24,019 nt of DNA from Nemertoderma westbladi (lineage: Eukaryota > Xenacoelomorpha > Nemertodermatida > Nemertodermatidae): positions 1 to 24,019 of the forward strand of contig JAUCBJ010003273.1 in the NCBI GenBank assembly GCA_032718475.1, given 5' to 3'. Below are positions 12,146-22,460 of the stretch, in pieces. Position 1 is the first letter of the stretch. Each line of letters starts with the position of its first letter. The translations under genes were made by a program, and so were the position numbers. The notes under the pieces were generated by a model. The model was given only the letters and a program-made list of their open reading frames with translations. It had not been told where the DNA came from and made no database searches.

Positions 12146-15100
12146 GTAATAACGCGTGATGCGCATAACGTAATAACGCGTGATGCACATAACGTAATAA
12201 CGCGTGATGCACATAACGTAATAACGCGTGATGCACATAACGTAATAACGCGTGATGCACATAAAGTAATAACGCGTGATGCACATAACGTAATAACGCG
12301 TGATGCGCATAACGTAATAACGCGTGATGCACATAACGTAATAACGCGTGATGCACATAACGTAATAACGCGTGATGCACATAACGTAATAACGCGTGAT
12401 GCACATAACGTAATAACGCGTGATGCACATAACGTAATAACGCGTGATGCATATAACGTAATAACGCGTGATGCACATAACGTAATAACGCGTGATGCAC
12501 ATAACGTAAATAACGCGTGATGCACATAACGTAATAACGCGTGATGCACATAACGTAATAACGCGTGATGCACATAAAGTAATAACGCGTGATGCACATA
12601 ACGTAATAACGCGTGATGCGCATAACGTAATAACGCGTGATGCACATAACGTAATAACGCGTGATGCACATAACGTAATAACGCGTGATGCACATAACGT
12701 AATAACGCGTGATGCACATAACGTAATAACGCGTGATGCACATAACGTAATAACGCGTGATGCATATAACGTAATAACGCGTGATGCACATAACGTAATA
12801 ACGCGTGATGCACATAACGTAATAACGCGTGATGCACATAACGTAATAACGCGTGATGCACATAACGCAATAACGCGTGATGCACATAACGTAATAACGC
12901 GTGATGCATATAACGTAATAACGCGTGATGCACATAACGTAATAACGCGTGATGCGCATAACGTAATAACGCGTGATGCACATAACGTAATAACGCGTGA
13001 TGCACATAACGTAATAACGCGTATTGCACATAACGTAATACCGCGTGATGCATATAACGTAATAACGCGTGATGCACATAACGTAATAACGCGTGATGCG
13101 CATAACGTAATAACGCGTGATGCACATAACGTAATAACGCGTGATGCACATAACGTAATAACGAGTGATGCACATAACGCAATAACGCGTATTGCACATA
13201 ACGTAATACCGCGTGATGCATATAACGTAATAACGCGTGATGCACATAACGTAATAACGCGTGATGCGCATAACGTAATAACGCGTGATGCACATAACGT
13301 AATAACGCGTGATGCACATAACGTAATAACGCGTATTGCACATAACGTAATACCGCGTGATGCATATAACGTAATAACGCGTGATGCACATAACGTAATA
13401 ACGCGTGATGCGCATAACGTAATAACGCGTGATGCACATAACGTAATAACGCGTGATGCACATAACGTAATAACGCGTGATGCACATCACGTAATAACGC
13501 GTATTGCACATAACGTAATACCGCGTGATGCATATAACGTAATAACGCGTGATGCACATAACGTAATAACGCGTGATGCACATAACGTAATAACGAGTGA
13601 TGCACATAACGCAATAACGCGTATTGCACATAACGTAATAACGCGTGATGCACATAACGTAATAACGCGTGATGCACATAACGTAATAACGCGTGATGCA
13701 CATAACGTAATAACGCGTGATGCACATAAAGTAATAACGCGTGATGCACATAACGTAATAACGCGTGATGCACATAACGTAATAACGCGTGATGCACATA
13801 AAGTAATAACGCGTGATGCACATAACGTAATAACGCGTGATGCGCATAACGTAATAACGCGTGATGCACATAACGTAATAACGCGTGATGCACATAACGT
13901 AATAACGCGTGATGCACATAACGTAATAACGCGTGATGCACATAACGTAATAACGCGTGATGCACATAACGTAATAACGCGTGATGCACATAACGTAATA
14001 ACGCGTGATGCATATAACGTAATAACGCGTGATGCACATAACGTAATAACGCGTGATGCACATAACGTAATAACGAGTGATGCACATAACGCAATAACGC
14101 GTATTGCACATAACGTAATACCGCGTGATGCATATAACGTAATAACGCGTGATGCACATAACGTAATAACGCGTGATGCGCATAACGTAATAACGCGTGA
14201 TGCACATAACGTAATAACGCGTGATGCACATAACGTAATAACGCGTATTGCACATAACGTAATACCGCGTGATGCATATAACGTAATAACGCGTGATGCA
14301 CATAACGTAATAACGCGTGATGCGCATAACGTAATAACGCGTGATGCACATAACGTAATAACGCGTGATGCACATAACGTAATAACGAGTGATGCACATA
14401 ACGCAATAACGCGTATTGCACATAACGTAATACCGCGTGATGCATATAACGTAATAACGCGTGATGCACATAACGTAATAACGCGTGATGCGCATAACGT
14501 AATAACGCGTGATGCACATAACGTAATAACGCGTGATGCACATAACGTAATAACGCGTATTGCACATAACGTAATACCGCGTGATGCATATAACGTAATA
14601 ACGCGTGATGCACATAACGTAATAACGCGTGATGCGCATAACGTAATAACGCGTGATGCACATAACGTAATAACGCGTGATGCACATAACGTAATAACGC
14701 GTGATGCACATCACGTAATAACGCGTATTGCACATAACGTAATACCGCGTGATGCATATAACGTAATAACGCGTGATGCACATAACGTAATAACGCGTGA
14801 TGCACATAACGTAATAACGAGTGATGCACATAACGCAATAACGCGTATTGCACATAACGTAATAACGCGTGATGCACATAACGTAATAACGCGTGATGCA
14901 CATAACGTAATAACGCGTGATGCACATAACGTAATAACGCGTGATGCACATAAAGTAATAACGCGTGATGCACATAACGTAATAACGCGTGATGCACATA
15001 ACGTAATAACGCGTGATGCACATAACGCAATAACGCGTGATGCACATAACGTAATAACGCGTGATGCATATAACGTAATAACGCGTGATGCATATAACGT

Positions 15101-15453
15101 AATAACGCGTGATGCACATAACGTAATAACGAGTGATGCACATAACGCAATAACGCGTGATGCACATAACGTAATAACGCGTGATGCACATAACGTAATA
15201 ACGCGTGATGCACATAACGCAATAACGCGTGATGCACATAACGTAATAACGCGTGATGCACATAACGCAATAACGCGTGATGCACATAACGTAATAACGC
15301 GTGATGCACATAACGTAATAACGAGTGATGCACATAACGCAATAACGCGTGATGCACATAACGCAATAACGCGTGATGCACATAACGTAATAACGCGTGA
15401 TGCACATAACGTAATAACGCGTGATGCACATAACGTAATAACGCGTGATGCAC
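12146..15453. repeat. 24-bp CpG-dense satellite, about 138 copies
   Basis: The 24-bp unit starts GTAATAACGCGTGATG and carries three CpG dinucleotides, including an ACGCGT. It runs for 3308 bases with a single 1-base insertion near 12508. Variant units (GTATTGCAC, TACCGCG, CATATAACG, GCGCATAACG, AAAGTAAT, CGAGTG) mark higher-order structure. GTATTGCAC recurs at 13021, 13189, 13333, 13501 and 13621, and again exactly 1224 bp later at 14245, 14413, 14557, 14725 and 14845. Local alternation of 168 and 144 bp gives a 312-bp (13-unit) period. All three minus-strand frames and one plus-strand frame are open because 24 is a multiple of 3. Long octapeptide ORFs such as (MCITRYYV)n are artefacts of this. 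Confidence 0.97.
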
Positions 15454-15544
15454 TTTAATTATCATTACAACATAATTGCTAAGAATTAAAAATAGTATCT
15501 AATAATTCTTGAATGAGATAGCATCCATATTATAAACAAGAATA

Positions 15545-15772
15545 CTATGTCGACTTATCGGCAAAATTCCGCCGCCACAACCCCCATTTACAATCCTCCA
15601 TGACTTTCGCGAGATCTTCCGCATCTTCAAGGCCAGTCTCCTTTAAGCGGCGTATAACAAAAGTAAAGCACTGCCACCTTACATATTTTCTCCATGAGGC
15701 TTTCCAAATGATAAGATAATGCCTAGGCTGGTCCTCACGGCGAAAGCAATGTCCTGCAAAGCGGAATTTCCA
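15545..15772 (-). pseudogene. LINE ORF2 C-terminal remnant (RFAGHC type)
   Basis: A minus-strand open frame ends at a stop codon at 15545-15547. Its 75 or so codons read WKFRFAGHCFRRED, then LIIWKASWRK, then TGLEDAEDLAKVMED and LWRR. This is the layout of the conserved C-terminal tail of many metazoan LINE reverse-transcriptase proteins: R-hydrophobic-AGHC-R, a W-containing middle, then TGL...L...M.D...W. The catalytic parts are absent, so this is a 5'-truncated dead copy. The frame stays open upstream to about 15840, but similarity is lost before about 15775. The assignment is from motif memory and the clade is uncertain. Confidence 0.6.
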
Positions 15773-16057
15773 AGTAGAATTTACGTGTGGCCTTTGAGAA
15801 GCTAAGATAAATGCAGTTAATTTAGGTAATTAATTAATTGCGGTAAAAAACTGCAATTTCAAGCCTGTCTTTTAGGTATATTATATTGTTTTAATTCCTG
15901 TACATAGATAAAATGTAAATGGGAATAGTAAAACCAAATGCATCATTAAAACATGCTAAATAAGTAAGTAATAAGTATAAAGTCTTTGACAAATTAAATA
16001 AAATTACATTAAGTATAGATGATATAAGAAATTAAATAATAAACATTGGACATTAAC
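15773..16057. other. AT-rich spacer between LINE remnants
   Basis: No gene or structured repeat was recognised. It may contain decayed sequence of either LINE fragment. Confidence 0.4.
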
Positions 16058-16498
16058 TCAGTCGAAAAATAACGGCATCTCATTACTAATAAGGTATCGT
16101 ATGGCCATAGGTGCAAATGAGTTCTGAAATAATTTCGTACGAACGTTTGGCATTGTGTATTTGCTGCGATTTGAGGTGGACGTTGACTTGGAGGCCATGA
16201 TAAAATCATGTAAGGGGTGTCGGGGTGTGGCCACAATCTTGTTAACCATGTTGACAAATTGAGTGGAGAATGCGTCATTAATATATTTTAAGTACACATG
16301 TTTATCTATCTTAGAGTGCCTTGCGTACAGTGATATTGGTTTACGCAGCTTCTAACTTAGACTGGATGGTGTAAGAGCGACCCAAGCCACAGAACAGTAC
16401 AAATAGTGTGGTGCAATGTATGTTTGGAATATAAATATTTTAGTCTTTTTACTCGCAAACCGAATGAAGAAGCTGAACTGGCGGACTATGTAGTTAAC
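16058..16498 (-). pseudogene. LINE ORF2 C-terminal remnant (PHYLYCS type)
   Basis: One continuous minus-strand frame of about 147 codons has a single internal TAG at 16352-16354. The upstream part reads FASKKTKIFIFQTYIAPHYLYCSVAW, which matches the reverse-transcriptase thumb region of CR1/Jockey-type LINEs (I.PH.LYCS.VW). After the stop it continues through HPLHDFIM, then YTMPNVRTKLFQNSFAPMAI, matching their terminal P.VRT......SF motif. It is a 5'-truncated dead copy of a LINE family distinct from the neighbouring fragment and in the same orientation. Clade assignment is inference. Confidence 0.6.
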
Positions 16499-17287
16499 TT
16501 GTTTAGAGGAAATTAATTATTTTCTAGTATAAGATATAAATAATTATACTTAAAAAAATTATACAGCTGTAACCCCCATACCCCATTCCGTTATAGTTTT
16601 TAATTAGTTCAAGTGTTTTGCTTTATTAAATGTGTTTTTAATTGCTCTAATGTAATTAAAACGACATTAACTGCTTAGTTATTGGCCATTAGAGTTCGCT
16701 GATATAATTCTTCTAGGATGGGATGTGTAGACCTATTGCTGGATCAGCAGGCAGCAGCAGTAAGTGAATTGGGTTGAAGGAATGGGCTGGGTATGAAATT
16801 TCTGTAGGACAAGTTATGGATTTTATATTCCTAACAAGCCAGTGGCATCGCTCTTTGCCTTCCTGCCTGACTACTCCTGACTACCTACCGAGCTATTCAT
16901 TTATTCTCAACCTGTTTAACTGATATTCCTACAGAGTCTGTAAATATATTTATTGCTTTAGCTAAACGACAGATTTAATAATGATTGTCTATAATAAGGC
17001 TTATATCCGAAAGTGTTTATTTCTCAAAATATTAGGCTTATTATTTTTTGATAGGATATCTGTGTAGGCCTATTTGAATTGTCTAAGTTTTTACACTGAG
17101 GCATTAACAAAGGGTACATGTAAATTAAATTAATTATTTGAATATCATTACTGCATCGACTGCATTTAGTACTGCGTTGATTATATTCCTATAAACCATA
17201 CGGTACCTGGCTTCGCATATTGATTGCATCGATAGTTATAAAGATCGCCAGTCTGCGTTTAGGAAATAAATTTAAATACAAAACAGG

Positions 17288-17385
17288 ACGAGCGCAACGA
17301 GGCTTATAATGAAGACGAGTACTGCGTTTATTATATTCTAAATTTTAATTTGTGTCTCATAACTGAGCCTCGTGCTGCGCGAAGC
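17288..17385. repeat. Imperfect inverted repeat
   Basis: 17288-17317 (with GCGCAACGAGGCT and AAGAC) pairs imperfectly with 17354-17385 (GTCTCAT, GAGCCTCG, GCGCG). It is probably an old MITE or foldback relic. Confidence 0.45.
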
Positions 17386-17572
17386 CCCCAGGAACGTGTT
17401 ATATAGTGTCTGGTTGGAGATGTGTGCACTTCCATATCCTGGACAGCACATTTAGTGCTGCCCAATTGAATTGACTAGTAAGGTTAAGATGGAAAATATA
17501 TTAAATATTTAGGCGCCGCTTTTGAGGGTCTGCTTTCCAGAAGTAGCTATTACTTATCTGGAGAAAGCTGAT

Positions 17573-17595
17573 GGGGGGGGGGGGGGGGGGGGGGG
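17573..17595. repeat. Poly-G tract (G23)
   Basis: Twenty-three consecutive G residues lie in AT-rich surroundings. The run could form a G-quadruplex, and its true length is uncertain. A plus-strand open frame running through it as a glycine run is not credible as a gene. Confidence 0.9.
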
Positions 17596-17895
17596 ATTCG
17601 ACGCAATGAAAATTAATTCCTCTCCACTCTCCAGGGTAAAATCGACGCAAATCACGGCTGAATACTCCACAAAAATAAAATTTAACCTGTTCTATTTACT
17701 TATTGTTATTGTTACTTATTATTACTTAACATGCCACTGTAACCAGCTCCTTTCCCTAATTTGCGTTATTTTTCGATAGTTAACCGTAGGTTTAAGTTTA
17801 TATACTGATATAAAATTATTAGTTTAAACATCAATTCCCGCAAGTTGCTCTGCTCTTCTTTAATACCGTAATGTACTGGTACCAGAGGTAGTGCT

Positions 17896-18079
17896 TTAAG
17901 GCCATGATACACCACAGGATCGGCAGCGGCCTCTTTTTAAAAATAGAACACATTATTTTCTATGGCTGATGATACACCACAAATGGCTGCTGCCGCTCGC
18001 CGCTCCTATAGTGTATCATACTAAAAGTCGCCGCTCACATCAGCCGCTCGCCGCTCCTGTGGTGTATCATGGCCTTTAA
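17896..18079. mobile_element. TTAA-flanked foldback (MITE-like)
   Basis: TTAA at 17896-17899 and 18076-18079 bracket inverted ends of about 34 bp: GGCCATGATACACCACAGGA at 17900-17919, with its inverted copy ending near 18074. The similarity continues as GC-rich CGGC/AGCGGC words with two 1-base indels. Inside, a second inverted pair of the same terminal motif (TGATACACC near 17970 and GTGTATCAT near 18011) makes four copies in all. TTAA target duplications are typical of piggyBac and Kolobok-type elements. There is no coding sequence. The superfamily is inference. Confidence 0.7.
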
Positions 18080-19365
18080 ACGTTTACCACCGTAACGGTA
18101 TTTATTAAAAATTGGAAAGTTCTGCCTAATGAAATAAATAACGTAGATAATCAACATTCATTTAAATCGCTAATTAAATGTCACTACCGTGTATACATAA
18201 ATACAATAGTACTACTGTAAGTTATTAGGTTTTAATAATGTACTGTATATGCCAACTGTAATTACGTTTTATAATTTCTACTGCATATTTATCGTTGAGT
18301 CGGGCATTGCCGCGCTCTTGGTGAAGTTGTACGTTAGTTACTTTTTATATTAGTTTTCTATCTATCGACATTATTATATAAATTAAGAAGGAAAGGAAAA
18401 AGTACATCGTAGGCCTGTCACTACAGGGAAGCAGCACCACAAACTAGCGTCAACGGCATATCTACTTCTTGATATTTGAAGATTTCACATTTCAAGCTGT
18501 TTTAAACATTTAAGCTGTTTTAAAACTGTCTGTAATAAATATCCTTTATTGGTTTTATTAAACATAGGCAGTCAGCAAATGTGTTTTTGATCCCAGAAAT
18601 CAGCTGATCATTGATTGCATGTGACTTCCAGGTCCCCATTTGCTTTTTAGTTTAGCATCTCAGCTAAATCACGTGGTGTTTATTTTTGCGTTATAGACGA
18701 GAAAATATTAAGTCCTGGATAACGAGTAAGTTTAATATTAGTGTAATTTATTTAAAAAGGGAATTGAGAAATTAAAGGAGTTGCTTTATTTCTTAAAAAT
18801 CAAATGTTAAACATTAACTTTCCTTACTCTATGTGCTGTATATTCGTACCGGTATCGATAATTCCCGCATAGTATTATATTATTAACATGCTGTTTCGAA
18901 ATAAAGGCTGAAAGGTGCAGTAGGTTAGCTTTTCAAACTTACCGGTGCGTTTGGTACATGTTGGAAACGAAAGTAATTGGTACTTCTGTACCTGAAAAGG
19001 GCCTAACTCATATGTTGTTTCCTATATACTAATACTACCACTGCTGTTTTCATAAATCAAATCTCTTTTATATCAATAATATCGTCGATAATGGAGGTCG
19101 AGCACAAAGACGCCTTCTTTGAATCGTTGACTAACCTTATAATCATTATCCCACTTCGCTGGAGTTATATGAGTAATACTAATTATGCATAAGATATTAA
19201 AACTATTTTCTTTTTCGCTATATGATAATATCGACAACATAAAAAAATCACCAAAGCACCTTTACAAAAGTATTTGCACCAAATTAAAACACATTTTTTT
19301 TCCAGCAGAGCACAAATAGCAGTAAACAACAACACCAAACATGTTTGTTAAGGAAAGACGAATAA
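18080..19365. other. Gene-free AT-rich region downstream of the SLC22-like locus
   Basis: No gene was supported. A 34-codon plus-strand frame at 19090-19194 (MEVEHKDAFFESL...) has a plausible start context but no recognisable family. An E-box CACGTG lies near 18671. The closest minus-strand polyadenylation signal that I see for the SLC22-like locus (TTTATT on the plus strand) is at about 18785, roughly 580 bp past the stop codon. Confidence 0.4.
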
Positions 19366-20836
19366 TCACTTAAGTTTACCGACGTCCCACTCACCTTCGT
19401 TTACCTTAGAATAAGCGACACCGTTTCGCACATCACCATCCATTTCCCCTACGGTATCCGGAATCTTACAACCCAATGTATCCGGCAGCAGCAAACTAAT
19501 AGTCGCGGCTGCGATCGCAAGAGAAGCGAATAGCAGATAGGGAGCGGGGGCGCCATACCAGACGCCGAGAGTAACGGCGAACGGGGAGACCATAGAGCCG
19601 ACACGGGACACCGTGCTACAATTCCGAATCGTAAATGAAAACTATATTGAACGCGCAAGTGATAGCGAGTTTACCAATAAGAGCTAAACACGTGATAACG
19701 ATATCGCGATGGACAATGTTAGGAACGAAAGGGAACGCGAGGCAGGATAGACCACTGAGAACGAAGGTGGTAATAAGAGGAGTCCGACGGCCGCATCGAT
19801 CTAGTACCGGAGGGAGGAATACGGCGGGAAGTTCAACTAAACCCAACAGTATGAAACTCACGTATTTATCGCCGGGAATGCTTTTAATATTCAGCGTAAT
19901 TCCGTAGTAAACTAGAGCGCATACCGTCCAACGGAATGCTGCGACCACGATTCGTAGTCGCAACGTTCTGTGACGCAGGAAGATTAGCGGCGAGATTGAA
20001 GTTCTAGTGTTTTTATTTTTGGACAGTTTGACATGTAAACCGGGCTCTCCGGCCCAAGCGGCGTAGCGGTTTAGTACGACTTCCGCTTCCGGTTGGCGGT
20101 CTCTGGAACTCAACCACCTCGGGGACTCCGGCACGTACCAGACGCTGGCCAATAGGACGAGGCCGGGGAATGCCGCCGCTAACGTAAGATGGCGCCAATC
20201 TCGGTAGAGGTAAGCCAGCCCCGCGAGCGCAGGGAGACCGATGGAGAAGCAGACGTTGACAGAGTTACCGGCGGCGGCACGCCACTTAGAGCCGACGGAT
20301 TCCGAGCAGAGAACGTAGCCTGCGATACCGATGCCGCCACCCGCGAATCCTACGATAAACCTAAACGCGGTGAACGAGGAGTAATCCGATGCGAAACTGG
20401 AAGCGAAAGCGGCCGCTGTGAAGATAAGCAGAGTGGAGTAGAAGGTCACCCGACGGCCGTACGTGTCGCTAAACCAGCCGCATATAATGGAGCCAAACAT
20501 AGTGCCCAGCATATAGACGCTGATAGCGGCTCCACTCAGGTAATCTTTCTCGCAGATTAAATCCCATTCTGTGGCGATGCTGGTAAACCCGAGATCGGTG
20601 CTATAAGATATAGAGTCGCAGCCGGCTGCCGTGCAATGTTTTGTTGCTACTAACGACCGGGATACACTGTCGTTTATAATGCAGTTAGCTTGGGAAGGTA
20701 TTTCCCCGGCATAGACTAGGAGACATGTCTGTAAGGCGGCAGGGATGCTGGCTAGAGCCAGAGTTAATACAACGAGGACTTGATAAGAACCTATACCGGT
20801 AGAACCGGCAACTAAGTAAGCCTCCTCTATATCCAT
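19366..20836 (-). pseudogene. SLC22-like organic ion transporter, frameshifted near the C-terminus
   Basis: This is a major-facilitator membrane carrier of the SLC22 (organic cation/anion transporter) family. The first 406 codons (ATG at 20836) give TM1, a short cysteine-containing extracellular loop, the family phrase EWDLIC (about residues 90-95), MFS motif SDTYGRR (113-119), RDWR, the signature PESPRWL (226-232), and LDRCGRR (345-351). The frame stops at TAG 19616-19618 just after IYDSEL. One base over, it continues as STVSRVGSMVSPF with the last helices and LLPDTLG, ending at TGA 19366-19368. Family members have about 13 residues (ELFPT..RN.G type) between these halves, so about 38 nt appear deleted with a frame change. 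The gene is intronless, unlike vertebrate SLC22 genes. The extracellular loop is shorter than usual. It is probably a pseudogene; an assembly error or a truncated product is possible. An upstream TTG at 20866 is in frame, but MDIEEAYL matches usual family starts better. Confidence 0.85.
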
Positions 20837-21091
20837 CTTAGGATGTTTGGAGTACAATAAATTCAAAAATTCATAACAAAAAGTTGGTGATGGAATAAAT
20901 TAGGCCTAAGTCTGTCTGTAAGTACAATCAAACAACGGCAAGCCAATCATAGCACTGTACAGCTGTAGCTGCGCGACTGACAGACTGAGTGACTATTCGG
21001 CTAACATGAGTATAAGGAACCAAACCGGTAATATTGGCAGGGAAAAAGTAAGAACCTAAATCGAAAAGTTCTGCCATTACAGACAAGTTAG

Positions 21092-21167
21092 CAGTGTAGT
21101 GTATGCTGTACAGTGTAGTGTATGCTGTACAGTGTAGTGTATGTAGTACAGTGTAGTGTATGTAGTA
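21092..21167. repeat. 19-bp tandem repeat, 4 copies
   Basis: Four end-to-end copies of CAGTGTAGTGTATGCTGTA fill exactly 76 bases. The last two copies share a GTAGTA ending, so the array has two subtypes. The unit is unrelated in sequence to the 19-bp array at 9306-10977, although the period is the same. Confidence 0.9.
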
Positions 21168-22116
21168 CAAGCGCTGGTTTATACAGCAGCGTGTTAATAG
21201 GTATGAATTTTGTAAATAGTGTTGCCTGGCAACGATATTGGTGTAGGTAGGACGTTGTTCGCGCTTTTAGACCTTTAGCAGTTTAACCTGCCAAATTTAG
21301 GTGTCTTTTAGGTTATAAATCGACTTTAGCCTATCACAAGTATTTGATACACATAGAGTTACATTAGCCGAAGCCAGCCTATGCGCGACCATTCACCCAC
21401 GGTTAAGGGAGACTGGATTCGGATGCTCTGACCTTATTGCGGTGTAGGCCTACTGTATTATTCGATTGATCGTTAATATATAATCTCTGACAAATATTAT
21501 TCACTTTCGGGAAATATTAACAGTTCCTTTAGGACGTGGCGCTCTAAGTATGTAAACAGAGTTATGACTTACACTAAACACAACGGGATGGCTAATGATT
21601 CACGTATAAAGCGCATTCTTTAGGAGATGCTTTGTTATCTATCACACTCATGCACACTACCGCACACTGCTGCACACTGATCTGCCGACCTTCACTAATT
21701 TTAATCATATATAAGGAGAACAGCACCTGACACATGTAGGGTCTATGAAATAGCATTCAATTCACTCCAAAACCACTATAATGTAAGTCGCAATTGCTAT
21801 ATGTAACCGGTCTCTCTAACCTTCAGTATATCAAGAAGATTGGGGTTTTCTGATTATTTATCGATATTCTCCAAATATAACAATATTCCATCAACTGATA
21901 CAATTAATAACCGACAGTAAATAGCAGTAAAAATAATGCGGTGAAAGGTATGTATAATATAAGATGCTGAGTTAATGCGTGACTTGAGATGATATGGTTT
22001 GATAACAGTTATACGTTTCAATGATCAAAGCCGTTCTAATGTTTGGCTAAAGTCTGAAACACAGAATAATTCCACAGCCGGTGTTCTGGGCTTAGGAAAA
22101 AAGGTAAACAAAGACC

Positions 22117-22180
22117 ATAATGCATTGCGCGATTTCCCGGAGACTTCTGTACAAATAAAATGAAAATCGCTCTGATTGGT
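22117..22180 (-). promoter_or_regulatory. CCAAT-box-containing segment, tentative
   Basis: On the minus strand CCAATCAGAG (22170-22179) is a strong CCAAT/NF-Y-type motif, followed by GCGCAATGCATTATGG (22115-22130), a CpG-containing word reminiscent of promoters. No gene is seen on either side, so it could equally belong to a repeat. Confidence 0.25.
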
Positions 22181-22303
22181 CGAGTGAGTGAGCCTGAACA
22201 AAGAAAGCCAAAAGCTACACGTCGACATATCAGCTGATAGATGTCGTCATCTGAACTACACTGTATTAAGAGTATTTTGGTGCATTGCGGCATAAAATTG
22301 CTA

Positions 22304-22460
22304 GTTATGTCCGCTAAAGTACACATACAGAAGAAATGGCTTTTTATGTCCACTAAAACACCTGTACAGTAAGGAAACGGCTTTTTATGTCCGCTAAAAC
22401 ACCTACAGAGTACTTTGCGGGGAAAATAACCAGCTAAATCCGCAAAAGCCTTTACAGACG
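22304..22460. repeat. Degenerate ~40-bp tandem repeat, 3-4 copies
   Basis: The word TATGTCC(G/A)CTAAA recurs near 22307, 22345 and 22386, spaced 38 and 41 bases, each followed by a CACCT/ACAG-like segment. A decayed fourth copy (AAATCCGCAAAAGCC) lies 49 bases later. Copies 2 and 3 share GGCTTTTTATGTCC. Confidence 0.65.

Larger units (their letters stand above)
16499..17895. other. Gene-free AT-rich region
   Basis: No convincing gene was found. It contains an imperfect inverted repeat at 17288-17385 and a 23-base G tract, annotated separately. The words AGTACTGCGTT...ATTATATTC occur twice 151 bp apart (17168 and 17319). A short segment near 17731 (ACTGTAACCAGCTCCTTTCC) closely matches one near 6343, so a dispersed repeat is likely. 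ATGGGATGT at 16718 opens a 19-codon frame with a donor-like GTAAGT inside; I do not call it a gene. Confidence 0.45.
20837..22303. other. Upstream flank of the SLC22-like locus, no gene seen
   Basis: No coding region was supported. A splice-acceptor-like TTGTACTTACAG (minus strand, near 20920) lies about 85 bp upstream of the SLC22-like ATG, so a non-coding 5' exon boundary is possible. A 19-bp tandem repeat (21092-21167) and GCACACT repeats near 21650-21680 are present. Minus-strand frames at 22025-22353 have no recognisable family. Confidence 0.4.

Noticed and set aside
12129-15465. Minus-strand ORFs of about 1100 codons through the 24-bp satellite
   Set aside because: They are pure octapeptide repeats caused by a stop-free unit whose length is a multiple of three. 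All three minus frames are open, which is not a coding signature.
16718-16777. Short frame starting MGC... with an internal GTAAGT
   Set aside because: It has 19 codons at most and no supporting downstream exon. A myristoylation-like start alone is not evidence.
17522-17779. 85-codon plus-strand frame through the G23 tract
   Set aside because: It depends on a poly-glycine translation of a homopolymer and starts at a TTG codon. No family resemblance.
19090-19194. 34-codon plus-strand frame with decent start context
   Set aside because: Too short, no recognisable family, and it lies downstream of a minus-strand gene in AT-rich DNA. Left as a note only.
22025-22353. Overlapping minus-strand frames of 67 and 105 codons
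   Set aside because: They overlap a CCAAT-containing segment and a degenerate tandem repeat, with no conserved domain pattern.
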